A model generated the notes under the pieces. That model was not told the origin of the DNA, ran no database searches, and was given only the letters and a program-made list of their open reading frames with translations. Shown here piece by piece: positions 1-8,201 of a stretch of 64,000 nucleotides of DNA. The translations under genes were made by a program, and so were the position numbers. Position 1 is the first letter of the stretch; the number at the start of each line of letters is the position of its first letter. The DNA comes from Oscillospiraceae bacterium (lineage in GTDB: Bacteria; Bacillota; Clostridia; Oscillospirales; Oscillospiraceae), in NCBI GenBank assembly GCA_902778665.1, contig CACYYN010000014.1:1-64000 (forward strand). The letters run 5' to 3'.

Positions 1-89
1 TGCTTTCAGTTAGAAAAATTATATTCGGTTTAAAGATTTTGTGGTGATTCTTGCCAAGTTTCCTCTTGACAACGGTCATTACATATCAG

Positions 90-124
90 TTGGTAGTTGA
101 TAGTTGGTAGTTGGTAGTTGGTAG
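90..124. repeat. Five-unit heptamer tandem repeat (TTGGTAG)
   Basis: Five consecutive 7-bp units, TTGGTAG with one TTGATAG variant in second place, end 27 bases before the start of the ApbE gene. The array lies in its leader or promoter region. A related heptamer pattern (AATTRGC) occurs downstream of recG. Function unknown; it may be slippage-prone. Confidence 0.85.
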
Positions 125-151
125 ACGACAGAGACAGATGAGGAGATGGAT

Positions 152-1180
152 ATGAAGAAGAGTTTACGGATAATATGCCTGGTGCTGTGCATGGCGATGG
201 CGCTCAGCGGGTGCGGTGAGGCATCGGAAAAGAAGAAGCAGGTTTTCGCCATGAACACCATGTTCACGCTGACCGCCTACGGAAACAAAGCGTCTGCGGG
301 CATCAATGCGGCGGAGGCTTCCATCATCGCGATTGACGCCATGAGTGACCCGGATGTGGAAACCAGCATGTGCTACACCCTCAACCACGCCAACGGCCAG
401 CAGGTGAATGTGTCGGGCCAGATTGCGGAGATGCTGGTGGACGCCAAGGAGGTTTATGACCGGACAGGCGGGGCTTACGACCTGACGGTGTATCCCCTGA
501 TTGTGCGGTGGGGCTTTGACCACGGGCGGTATTACATTCCCGCACCAGAGGAGATCAGCGCGGACCTGAAGCTGCTGTGCATGGACAAGATGAATATCTC
601 CAAGTTCCCCACTTCCGGAACGTATGCGGTGACATTCCCGGAATACGGCTCGCTGACGTTTGCCAGCTGCGCCAGAGGCTGCGCGGCGAAATACGCGGTT
701 GACGCCATGCGCAAAAACGGTGTGACAAGCGGCATTGTGTCGCTGGCCGGGAACATCCAGACCCTGGGGAAGAAGCCGGACGGAACCAACTGGAGCGTGG
801 GCATCACAGACCCGAAGAACCCCTCCGGATATCTGGGGATTCTGTCGGTGGGAGAGGCCGCCATTGTGACGACGGGATCCTTCCAGCAGTATATGCCCAC
901 CAGCCCGAACTATCACCACATTTTCAACACGTCAAGCGGATACCCCACCTCCAACGGGCTGCTTTCGGTGACGATTATCTGCGAGGACGGGACCTATGCA
1001 GACTGCCTGTCAACCGCTATGTTCGCCCTCGGCCAGACGAGGGCTATCAACTACTGGAGACAGTACGGCGGGTTTGAGATGATCCTCATCAACGAAAGCG
1101 GGAATGTGGTATGCACCTCCGGGCTGCTGGAGGAGTTTGACCTGAAAAACGATTATTATACCCTCAGCTATGTAGAGTAA
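152..1180 (+). CDS. apbE: ApbE-family FAD:protein FMN transferase lipoprotein
   Basis: Predicted to transfer FMN from FAD to threonines of exported or membrane flavoproteins outside the membrane. The N-terminus has a lipoprotein signal: basic MKK, a hydrophobic run and the lipobox LSGC. ApbE hallmarks follow: MNTMFTLTAYG near the mature N-terminus, a GGAYDLTVYPL segment, the GNIQTLGKKPDG stretch and a C-terminal DGTYADCLSTAMFALG segment with the metal-binding Asp. Length (342 aa) is normal. An ATG at 146 touches the AGGAG box directly, so 152, six bases after it, is the better start. recG follows after 8 bases, suggesting one transcript. No RNF, NQR or other obvious FMN-acceptor protein is in the window, so its target is not visible here. 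Confidence 0.9.
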   Translation: MKKSLRIICLVLCMAMALSGCGEASEKKKQVFAMNTMFTLTAYGNKASAGINAAEASIIAIDAMSDPDVETSMCYTLNHANGQQVNVSGQIAEMLVDAKEVYDRTGGAYDLTVYPLIVRWGFDHGRYYIPAPEEISADLKLLCMDKMNISKFPTSGTYAVTFPEYGSLTFASCARGCAAKYAVDAMRKNGVTSGIVSLAGNIQTLGKKPDGTNWSVGITDPKNPSGYLGILSVGEAAIVTTGSFQQYMPTSPNYHHIFNTSSGYPTSNGLLSVTIICEDGTYADCLSTAMFALGQTRAINYWRQYGGFEMILINESGNVVCTSGLLEEFDLKNDYYTLSYVE

Positions 1181-1188
1181 AAGGATTT

Positions 1189-3246
1189 ATGGCACTGTTG
1201 CAGGACAACATTAAAACCATAAAGGGCATAGGGGAGAAAAAGGCACAGGCTTTTGCGAAGCTGGGTGTCGTGACCCTCTATGACCTTTTGTCATTTTTCC
1301 CCAGACGGTATGAGGACAGAAGCCTGGTTGTGCCCATTGCCGGGGCGGAGGACGGGGCAAATGTGTGCATCTCTGCCGTGGTTGCGGATGAGCCGCGGCT
1401 GGCCCGTATCAGGCGCGGCATGGAGCTTGTGAAGTTCAAGGTGTTTGATGACTCCGGCATGCTGGAGGTGACATACTTCAACCAGAGCTGGATGAAAAAC
1501 AACATCAGCAGGGGCGAGGAATACGTTTTCTACGGGAGGATGGAGTGCAAGGGCCAGCGCAGGACCATGGCCAACCCGGTGTATGAGAAGGCCGATGCCC
1601 CCCGGGGCGTGACAGGCAGGATTATGCCGGTTTATCCCATGAGCCGGGGGCTGACGCAGAAGGTGATTGCCCAGAGCGTGCGAAGCGGGCTGGATGCCTG
1701 CGTGCAGCAGCTGCCCGAGCCCATCCCGGCTGAGCTGATGCAGAGGCTGAAGCTGGCAGGCGCTGCCTATGCCTATGAGAATGTGCACTTCCCCGCTGAT
1801 TTTGAGGCACTGCGGCAGGCCAGGCGCAGACTGGTGTTTGAGGAGCTGTTTCTGCTGGCATGCGCCCTGGAAAGGCAGAGAGCCGGCAGGGTGGAAAAGC
1901 CCGGGCTTCGCTTCGGCGCGCCGGATATGGAGGCGTTTTACGCACGCCTGCCCTTCTCCCCCACCGGGGCTCAGAAGCGGGCCGTAAGGGAGGCTCTGGC
2001 CGACATGGCGTCCGGCAGGGCCATGAACCGGCTCCTTCAGGGCGATGTGGGCAGCGGCAAAACCCTGTGCGCGGCTGCACTGGCCTGGGCAGCACACCGG
2101 AACGGATCTATGACCGCCTTTATGGCGCCGACGGAGATTCTGGCGGAGCAGCACTGCAAAACGCTGACAGGCCTGCTCGCGCCGTTGGGAATGCGGGTGG
2201 AGAAGCTGACGGGAGCCATGACCGTGCGGGAGAAGCACGCCGTGAAGCGCGCCCTGGCTGACGGGGAGATTGACCTGCTGGTGGGAACCCACGCCCTCTT
2301 CACCGATGATGTGGTCTACCCCAGGCTGGGGCTGGTGATCACGGATGAGCAGCACCGCTTCGGTGTGGGGCAGCGGGCAGCGCTGGCAGCCAAGAGTGAG
2401 ACGGTGCACATGCTGGTGATGTCGGCAACGCCGATTCCCAGGACGCTGGCACTGATTATTTACGGCGATCTGGATGTGTCGATTCTGGACGAGATGCCCC
2501 CCGGGCGGCAGAAGGTGGACACCTTCGCGGTGGACAGCCGGTACCGGGAGCGGCTGAACGGGTTTATCCGGAGGCAGGCGGAAAACGGAAACCAGGTTTA
2601 TGTGGTGTGCCCGGCTGTTGAGGAGAGCGAGAATGAGAGTATGCTCAGCCTGAAGTCGGCCGAGAGGACGGCGGAGGAGCTGCAGGCAGCCCTGCCGGAG
2701 CTGCGGATTGCCTGCGTGCACGGCAGGATGAAGCCGAAGGAAAAGGACGCCGTGATGGATGGGTTTACCCGGGGCGAGACGGATGTGCTGGTGTCAACCA
2801 CGGTGATTGAGGTGGGTGTGGACGTGCCCAACGCCACGCTGATGATTGTGGAGAATGCGGAGCGGTTCGGGCTTTCGCAGCTGCACCAGCTGAGGGGCCG
2901 CGTGGGAAGAGGCCGTGACAAGAGCTACTGCGTGCTGGTGTCTGACGCGCAGAATGAGGAGGCGAAGGCACGGCTTGGGATTCTGTGCGAGACGAATGAC
3001 GGCTTCCGCATTGCGGAGGAGGACCTGAGGCTTCGCGGCCCGGGTGACTTTTTCGGCGCGAGGCAGCACGGGCTGCCGGAGATGCACATTGCGGATCTCG
3101 GCGCGGACACCGGTATACTCAAGGCCGCAAAGGCGGAGGCGGACGCCATATTCGCCTCTGACCCGCTGCTGGAGAGGGCGGAACACGCTGCCCTGCGAAA
3201 GCGGGTGGAGAGCATGCTGCGGGATGAGAGCATCACGCTGAACTGA
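1189..3246 (+). CDS. recG: ATP-dependent DNA helicase RecG
   Basis: Branch-migrating helicase that remodels stalled forks and Holliday junctions. The order is typical: N-terminal helix-hairpin-like element (IKGIGEKKAQAFAKLG), wedge OB-fold around residues 60-150, then two RecA-like domains. Visible motifs: Walker A GDVGSGKT, Walker B as DEQH (ITDEQHRFG), SATPIPRT, and the C-terminal QLRGRVGRG. Length (685 aa) matches the family. The start has an AAAGGA box. It sits 8 bases after apbE and has no obvious U-rich terminator; a CCCGC/GCGGG hairpin lies just downstream at 3264-3277 within a repeat-bearing spacer. Confidence 0.98.
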   Translation: MALLQDNIKTIKGIGEKKAQAFAKLGVVTLYDLLSFFPRRYEDRSLVVPIAGAEDGANVCISAVVADEPRLARIRRGMELVKFKVFDDSGMLEVTYFNQSWMKNNISRGEEYVFYGRMECKGQRRTMANPVYEKADAPRGVTGRIMPVYPMSRGLTQKVIAQSVRSGLDACVQQLPEPIPAELMQRLKLAGAAYAYENVHFPADFEALRQARRRLVFEELFLLACALERQRAGRVEKPGLRFGAPDMEAFYARLPFSPTGAQKRAVREALADMASGRAMNRLLQGDVGSGKTLCAAALAWAAHRNGSMTAFMAPTEILAEQHCKTLTGLLAPLGMRVEKLTGAMTVREKHAVKRALADGEIDLLVGTHALFTDDVVYPRLGLVITDEQHRFGVGQRAALAAKSETVHMLVMSATPIPRTLALIIYGDLDVSILDEMPPGRQKVDTFAVDSRYRERLNGFIRRQAENGNQVYVVCPAVEESENESMLSLKSAERTAEELQAALPELRIACVHGRMKPKEKDAVMDGFTRGETDVLVSTTVIEVGVDVPNATLMIVENAERFGLSQLHQLRGRVGRGRDKSYCVLVSDAQNEEAKARLGILCETNDGFRIAEEDLRLRGPGDFFGARQHGLPEMHIADLGADTGILKAAKAEADAIFASDPLLERAEHAALRKRVESMLRDESITLN

Positions 3247-3250
3247 AGAC

Positions 3251-3328
3251 AATTAGCAATTTTCCCGCTGAGGCGGGGAATGGGGAGACGGAGCAACGCG
3301 CTGGCGAGGCACAATTGGCAATTAGCAA
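3251..3328. repeat. Heptamer-repeat blocks flanking a small hairpin
   Basis: AATTAGC plus a partial copy at 3251-3261 and AATTGGC-AATTAGC-AA at 3313-3328 bracket about 50 GC-rich bases. These include the hairpin CCCGC-TGAG-GCGGG at 3264-3277. No coding potential is apparent. The arrangement resembles a small interspersed repeat; its function is unknown. Confidence 0.6.
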
Positions 3329-3336
3329 GAGAGTCT

Positions 3337-3365
3337 TTGACATCGTGTAGAAAGTGTTATACAAT
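3337..3365 (+). promoter_or_regulatory. Sigma-A-type promoter for the YpsA-like gene
   Basis: TTGACA (3337-3342) and TACAAT (3360-3365) are separated by 17 bases, close to consensus. It abuts the upstream heptamer repeat block. Transcription would start near 3372, giving a leader of about 27 bases. Confidence 0.75.
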
Positions 3366-3398
3366 GAAAAAGATTTCATAGAGTACCGGGGTGAAAGA

Positions 3399-3926
3399 AT
3401 GGATACCCGAGAAACCACCTGCTGTTTCAGCGGGCACAGACCGATGAAGCTGCCCTGGGGCATGCGGGAGAGTGACCCGAGATGCGCCATGACCAAGGCG
3501 TGGATCGCCCGGCAGCTGCAGGAGCTGTATGACGAGGGCTACCGCCATTTTATCTGCGGGATGGCCATCGGCTGCGACACGTATTTCGCCGATGAGGTGC
3601 TTGCCCTGCGGGAAAAGCACGGGGATATCACGCTGGAGGCGGCAATCCCCTGCTCAGACCAGGCATCGCGCTGGAACAGCAAACAGAAAACAAAATATGC
3701 CGAGCTGATATCCGCCTGCGACAGCGTGAAGGTTTTTCAGGAGCAGTACAGCACGGGCTGCATGCTGCGGAGGAACGAATACATGGTGGACTGCTCTTCC
3801 ACACTGATCGCCTGCTTTGACGGCAGGCCGGGAGGCACCATGAACACCATTGTTTACGCCAAACGGGAGGGTCTTGCCGTGCGGATGCTGGACGTGAGCG
3901 AGCTGCAGGCAGAAACAACAATTTAA
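3399..3926 (+). CDS. YpsA-like SLOG-family protein (DUF1273)
   Basis: A 175-aa protein of the SLOG (SMF/DprA-LOG) Rossmann-like superfamily, similar to Bacillus YpsA. The N-terminal CCFSGHRP motif and the central GMAIGCDTYFADEVL segment are the characteristic nucleotide-sugar-binding-like elements. The C-terminal ACFDGRPGGTMNTI segment is the third signature. Biochemical function is unknown; YpsA is linked to cell division in Bacillus and Staphylococcus. The first in-frame ATG (3354) would lie inside the promoter -10 element. The ATG at 3399, preceded by GGGGTGAAAG, is therefore chosen. The HAD phosphatase follows after 19 bases and is probably cotranscribed. Confidence 0.82.
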   Translation: MDTRETTCCFSGHRPMKLPWGMRESDPRCAMTKAWIARQLQELYDEGYRHFICGMAIGCDTYFADEVLALREKHGDITLEAAIPCSDQASRWNSKQKTKYAELISACDSVKVFQEQYSTGCMLRRNEYMVDCSSTLIACFDGRPGGTMNTIVYAKREGLAVRMLDVSELQAETTI

Positions 3927-3945
3927 CCACTTAAAGGAGCACACA

Positions 3946-4737
3946 ATGGACTACACCAGACTCAGAAACTGCGAGCTATTCCTCTTTGATATGGACGGCA
4001 CCCTCTATCTCGGAGACGAGATTTTTGACGGAGCCGTGGAGCTGATGGAGGACTTCCCGAATCTGGGGAAGAATTATATCTATCTCACCAACAATTCCTC
4101 CCGGGCGGGGACAGATTATGTAACCCGGCTGAAGGGCTTCGGCTTCCCCTGCGAGAGTGAAAACGTGTTCACCTCCGGGATGGCAACAGGGCTTTATCTC
4201 AACCAGAATCACCCGGGAGCAAGGGTTTATCTGGTGGGCACACAGGCATTCCGCAGGGAGCTGCTGAGCTACGGGATCAACCTGGTGGAAGAGGGCGCCG
4301 ATGTTGTGGTAGTGGGGTTTGACACGGAGCTGGTGTATGAAAAGCTCAACAGGGCATGCCACTTTCTGCGCAGAGGGGCGACGTTTATCGCGGCCAACCC
4401 TGACTGGGTGTGCCCCATGCCCAATGACGAGGTGCTGCCGGACTGCGGGAGCATCTGCGCCCTGCTGACGGCGTCCTCCGGTGTGAAGCCGAACTACATC
4501 GGCAAGCCGAACCGGAACATGATTGACGTGATCTCAAAAATGACAGGCATCCCCAACGAGCGCATCTGTGCCGTGGGTGACAGGCTTTACACCGATATCG
4601 CGGTGGCGCAGAACGCGGGTGCGGTGTCGGTGCTGGTGATGTCCGGCGAGACGACGGAGCAGATGGTGAAAGAGGCTGAGCGGCAGCCGGATTATATCCT
4701 TGCCGATGTGAAGGAGCTCCATCAGGTTCTGAAATGA
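3946..4737 (+). CDS. HAD-IIA family phosphatase (NagD/p-nitrophenylphosphatase type)
   Basis: Cytoplasmic phosphatase of the haloacid dehalogenase superfamily, subclass IIA. Motif I is DMDGTLYLGD, motif II the TNNSS segment, then GKPN with the conserved lysine, and motif IV is GDRLYTDI. The large C2 cap between motifs II and III is present, and the 263-aa length is normal. An AAAGGAG box precedes the ATG. The stop overlaps the start of the next gene (ATGA), so the two are translationally coupled. Substrate cannot be inferred. Confidence 0.93.
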   Translation: MDYTRLRNCELFLFDMDGTLYLGDEIFDGAVELMEDFPNLGKNYIYLTNNSSRAGTDYVTRLKGFGFPCESENVFTSGMATGLYLNQNHPGARVYLVGTQAFRRELLSYGINLVEEGADVVVVGFDTELVYEKLNRACHFLRRGATFIAANPDWVCPMPNDEVLPDCGSICALLTASSGVKPNYIGKPNRNMIDVISKMTGIPNERICAVGDRLYTDIAVAQNAGAVSVLVMSGETTEQMVKEAERQPDYILADVKELHQVLK

Positions 4738-6482
4738 GCAGATATATTTTACCCGTTACAACGGCTATTCTGCTGCTGCTATTCTTTGTCGGGCTGCCGG
4801 ATCTGAAAGAGGCCCCGGTGCTGCCCTTCGAGGGGATGCGCAGAAGAAAGCGCATTGACCGCCTGGATGTGATTTTCATGGCGGTGATCACGCTGGTGTT
4901 CGGCATTGTTGATTTTACGCATCTGGGCAGCAGGAGCGCGCCGGAGACCTTTGTGAGGCCTGTGGATGAAAGCGCCGTCATCACCTTTGAAGAGCCCTGC
5001 ATCCCGGCTGAGATTGACTTTTACACCGGTGTGGGCTATGGGGAATTCGCCTTTGAGCTGACAGCTGACGGGGAGAACTACTTCACCGCTGCCTCCTTTC
5101 TGCTGGATGCAGGCGACGTGCTGCGGTGGCAGAAGCTTTCCGCGGCGAACACGGGCGAGGTGACCGGAGGGCGGATTGCAGGCACAGGCACGGCCTATCT
5201 CGGCGAAGCCGCCTTTTTTGACGGCAACGGCAACCGCATTGCTTTCCGTTCCTCCGTGCCGGAAATCTGCGATGAGCAGGACACCGTCTGCCGGGAATAC
5301 AGCTTTCTCAACTCCAGCTATTTTGACGAGATCTATCACGCCCGCACGGCATGGGAGCATCTGAACAATGTGGCGCCTTATGAGATTTCCCACCCTCCGC
5401 TGGGGAAGATCATCATCGGGATCGGGATATCCCTGTTCGGGATGAATCCCTTCGGGTGGCGGTTTTCGGGCACGCTGTTCGGCGTGCTGATGCTGCCGGC
5501 AATGTATGTTTTTCTCAAAAAGCTGTTCGGGAGCAGGCAGGCCGCAGCCTGCGGCACCGTTGTTTTCGCCACTGATTTCATGCACTTTGTGCAGACGCGC
5601 ATTGCCACCATTGACACCTATGCGGTTTTCTTTATTCTGCTGATGTATCTCGGCATGGCTGTTTTCCTCATGACGGACAGCCTGAAGGCTCTTGCCCTCA
5701 CCGGAATCAGCTTCGGGCTGGGGTGCGCCTGCAAATGGACATGCGTGTATGCCGGGGCCGGGCTTGCGGTGCTCTGGGCAGGGTACTGGATCGGGCACCG
5801 GAAAAGAGGCTTTCCGGCATTTGTGAAAAACTGCCTGTTCTGCGTGGGATTTTTTGTGGTGATGCCCTGCCTGATCTATTATCTGGCGTACATCCCCTAC
5901 GGCAGAGCTGCCGGGATAAAGGGTGTTTTCAACCGGGAATATCTGGACATTGTGCTGTCCAACCAGACATATATGTTCACCTATCATGCGGGGCTGGTGG
6001 CAGAACACCCCTACTCTTCCCGGTGGTACCAGTGGCTGCTGGATATCCGGCCGATTCTCTATTATCTGCAGTATTTTGACGATGGGTCCCGCTCCAGCTT
6101 CGGGGCATTCCTCAACCCCGTGCTGTGCTGGGGAGGGCTTCTTGCTCTGGCCGTGTGCCTCTACCGGGCAATCTTCCGTCTGGACAGAACCGCCATGTTT
6201 ATCCTGATCGGGTATCTGGCGCAGTTGCTGCCCTGGGTGCTGGTGACGAGGCTGACGTTTGCCTACCACTACTTCCCCTGCTGCGTGTTTCTGGTGCTGG
6301 CCATCGGCTACGTCTTCCGCCTGATGGAGGACGGCACACCGCACTGCCGGGTGTATCTGTGGGGATTTGCAGGGTTGTCGGCAGCGGTGTTTGTGCTGTT
6401 CTTCCCGGCGCTGACCGGGTTACGGGTTGACAACGCTGCAGCCACACAGCTGATGGGGTGGCTGCCCACCTGGCCGTTTTAA
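4734..6482 (+). CDS. Glycosyltransferase family 39 (PMT-type) membrane protein
   Basis: Multi-spanning membrane enzyme of the protein O-mannosyltransferase/ArnT superfamily, expected to move sugars from a polyprenyl-phosphate donor to an extracytoplasmic acceptor. Two transmembrane segments (about residues 5-20 and 44-62) precede a ~130-residue polar, beta-rich segment. The catalytic loop motif FDEIYH and the following SHPPLGK are typical PMT sequences. At least eight more membrane helices follow. The beta-rich insert before the DE motif is unusual and resembles a small galactose-binding-like domain, but this is an impression only. It starts inside the stop codon of the HAD phosphatase. A GT2 dolichol-phosphate-sugar-synthase-like gene that could make its donor lies elsewhere in this window at 34325-35287. 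Confidence 0.85.
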   Translation: MSRYILPVTTAILLLLFFVGLPDLKEAPVLPFEGMRRRKRIDRLDVIFMAVITLVFGIVDFTHLGSRSAPETFVRPVDESAVITFEEPCIPAEIDFYTGVGYGEFAFELTADGENYFTAASFLLDAGDVLRWQKLSAANTGEVTGGRIAGTGTAYLGEAAFFDGNGNRIAFRSSVPEICDEQDTVCREYSFLNSSYFDEIYHARTAWEHLNNVAPYEISHPPLGKIIIGIGISLFGMNPFGWRFSGTLFGVLMLPAMYVFLKKLFGSRQAAACGTVVFATDFMHFVQTRIATIDTYAVFFILLMYLGMAVFLMTDSLKALALTGISFGLGCACKWTCVYAGAGLAVLWAGYWIGHRKRGFPAFVKNCLFCVGFFVVMPCLIYYLAYIPYGRAAGIKGVFNREYLDIVLSNQTYMFTYHAGLVAEHPYSSRWYQWLLDIRPILYYLQYFDDGSRSSFGAFLNPVLCWGGLLALAVCLYRAIFRLDRTAMFILIGYLAQLLPWVLVTRLTFAYHYFPCCVFLVLAIGYVFRLMEDGTPHCRVYLWGFAGLSAAVFVLFFPALTGLRVDNAAATQLMGWLPTWPF

Positions 6483-6545
6483 GGGTGCCCCCAAAAGAAC
6501 AGAGCTCGTAATCGGTGCATAGCTACTTACGCGGAGACAGGATGG

Positions 6546-6644
6546 TACGTCGTGATGAGTGCTCTATCCGCGTTTCAAAATAAAAAGTTCCGACAAGAAC
6601 AGGGGTTTTCAGCGCTACGTCAAGGGCGGTGCTCTATCCGCGTT
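6546..6644. repeat. 29-bp direct repeats, 70 bp apart, upstream of the RACo gene
   Basis: Units at 6546-6574 and 6616-6644 share TACGTC and the 16-mer GTGCTCTATCCGCGTT in register, with 7 differing bases between. An earlier ACGCGGA at about 6529 is complementary to the TCCGCGT in each unit, so a hairpin with either copy is possible. The region is noncoding and could be a leader or regulatory element, or a mobile-element remnant. No clear promoter was found for the downstream gene. Confidence 0.8.
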
Positions 6645-6689
6645 AAGTAAAAGTCAGATTATCTTCAGTTGACAGGAGGCTGGGATAAT

Positions 6690-8189
6690 ATGCCTGCGTT
6701 TTTGATTATTAAAGGGCGGGAGGAGCAGATTGCTTCCTTCCGGGAAGGAGAAAGCCTGCTCGCTGTGCTGCAGCGGGAAGGCTTTTCTGTCAATGCGCCC
6801 TGCGGCGGGAAGGGAAAATGCGGGCGATGCCTGGTGAAGGTTGTTACCAAAGGCGAAGCACGCAGGGTGCCCGCCTGCAAAACCCCGGCAGCGGATGGCA
6901 TCCGCCTGATCATTGAGGATGGGAACGACGATCTGTCATGGAACGCCGCCGGAACACTCGCCGCCGGGAAAGCCGGCAGTGCGCCGGGAGAATTGGGCGC
7001 AGCCGTGGACCTGGGGACCACAAGCATCGCCGTGAGCCTTTTTGACCTCTCCTCCGGGCAGAAGCTGGGCATGAGGGGAGAATGGAACGAGCAGCGAAGC
7101 CACGGTGCGGATGTGATATCCCGCATCGGGTACACCATGGAGCATGCTGACGGGCTGAAGCAGCTTTCAGACACCGTGCAGAAGCAGATTCTCCGGATGA
7201 TTGATGCCCTCTGCCGGGAGAACGGACGGAAAAGCGAGGATCTGAAAACCGTGTTTCTCGCGGGAAACACCACCATGCAGCACCTGTTTGCACGCATCTC
7301 TCCGGAGAGCATTGCCGCAGCGCCGTTTGAGCCGCAGTCTTATTTTGACAGCCCGGTCCCCTTCTCTCTCTCAGGGAAGGAAATTATGTTAACCCCGTGT
7401 GTTTCGGGCTATGTGGGGGGCGACATTGTTTCGGGCATGTATGCGCTGGGGCTGGACAAAGCGGAGGGGAAGCATCTCTTCCTCGATGTGGGGACCAACG
7501 GAGAGATGGCTCTCGGGGGGAAGGACGGCTTCCTCACGTGTGCGGTTGCCTGCGGGCCCGCCTTTGAAGGGGCGGGGATCTCCTGCGGAATGCCTGCCTC
7601 GGCCGGAGCGATCAGCCGGGTGTGGTGCGAGGGGGACTCGCTCTGCTATGAGGTGATCGGGGGCGGAGAAGCCACAGGGCTTTGCGGCAGCGGGCTGCTG
7701 GATCTGGCGGCGTGCCTGACAGAGCTGGGCTATATCTCCCCTGACGGCAGGCTTTTCGGTGATGAGGACGAAAACGGCAGGGCGGTATTCCCGCTGACGG
7801 AGTATGTGGTGCTCACGGCAGGCGATGTGCGGCAGCTGCAGCTGGCCAAGGCTGCGGTGGCAGCGGGCATTCGGATTCTGCTGGAGGACAGCGGTGTCTC
7901 CTATGACGAGATTGACACGCTGTATCTGGCAGGCGGATTCGGCACAAGGCTGAATCCGAAGAGTGCCGCAGCACTCGGCATGCTGCCGGAGGAGCTGCTG
8001 GGCAAGGTGCGCAGTGCAGGCAACGCCTCGCTGCTGGGTATGGAAACAGCCTTGCTCTCCGGCGGGGAGAGAAGGCTGCTTGAAGTGAGAAACATGTGTG
8101 ATTATACGGAGCTGTCCACCCACAGCCGCTTCAGTGATACATTTGTGGAGGAGATGCTGTTCCCTTCCGATGGGGAATGGGACAATTGA
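6690..8189 (+). CDS. RACo-like reductive activator of corrinoid proteins (2Fe-2S ferredoxin + ASKHA ATPase)
   Basis: Predicted to restore oxidised Co(II) corrinoid in methyl-transfer proteins to Co(I) using ATP. An N-terminal 2Fe-2S ferredoxin domain has Cys38, Cys44, Cys47 and Cys63 (C-x5-C-x2-C-x15-C). A middle region is followed by a C-terminal ASKHA-type domain with AVDLGTTSIAVSL, LDVGTNGEMALG, GPAFEGAGISCGMPA and LAGGFG. Length (500 aa) is slightly short for RACo proteins but all domains are present. An AGGAGG box 10 bases upstream fixes the ATG at 6690; a TTG at 6669 opens the frame earlier. The likely partner is the corrinoid domain encoded at 10095-11810. It converges with the homocysteine methyltransferase gene 12 bases downstream. 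Confidence 0.88.
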   Translation: MPAFLIIKGREEQIASFREGESLLAVLQREGFSVNAPCGGKGKCGRCLVKVVTKGEARRVPACKTPAADGIRLIIEDGNDDLSWNAAGTLAAGKAGSAPGELGAAVDLGTTSIAVSLFDLSSGQKLGMRGEWNEQRSHGADVISRIGYTMEHADGLKQLSDTVQKQILRMIDALCRENGRKSEDLKTVFLAGNTTMQHLFARISPESIAAAPFEPQSYFDSPVPFSLSGKEIMLTPCVSGYVGGDIVSGMYALGLDKAEGKHLFLDVGTNGEMALGGKDGFLTCAVACGPAFEGAGISCGMPASAGAISRVWCEGDSLCYEVIGGGEATGLCGSGLLDLAACLTELGYISPDGRLFGDEDENGRAVFPLTEYVVLTAGDVRQLQLAKAAVAAGIRILLEDSGVSYDEIDTLYLAGGFGTRLNPKSAAALGMLPEELLGKVRSAGNASLLGMETALLSGGERRLLEVRNMCDYTELSTHSRFSDTFVEEMLFPSDGEWDN

Positions 8190-8201
8190 GAAGAAAACGC
8201 C

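Noticed and set aside
1291..2721. A 476-codon open frame on - opposite recG
   Set aside because: Shadow of the GC-rich recG codons; no ribosome binding site or family match.
6483..6689. Cobalamin riboswitch upstream of the RACo gene
   Set aside because: The spacer lacks a B12-box-like conserved core; only direct repeats and a possible hairpin are visible.
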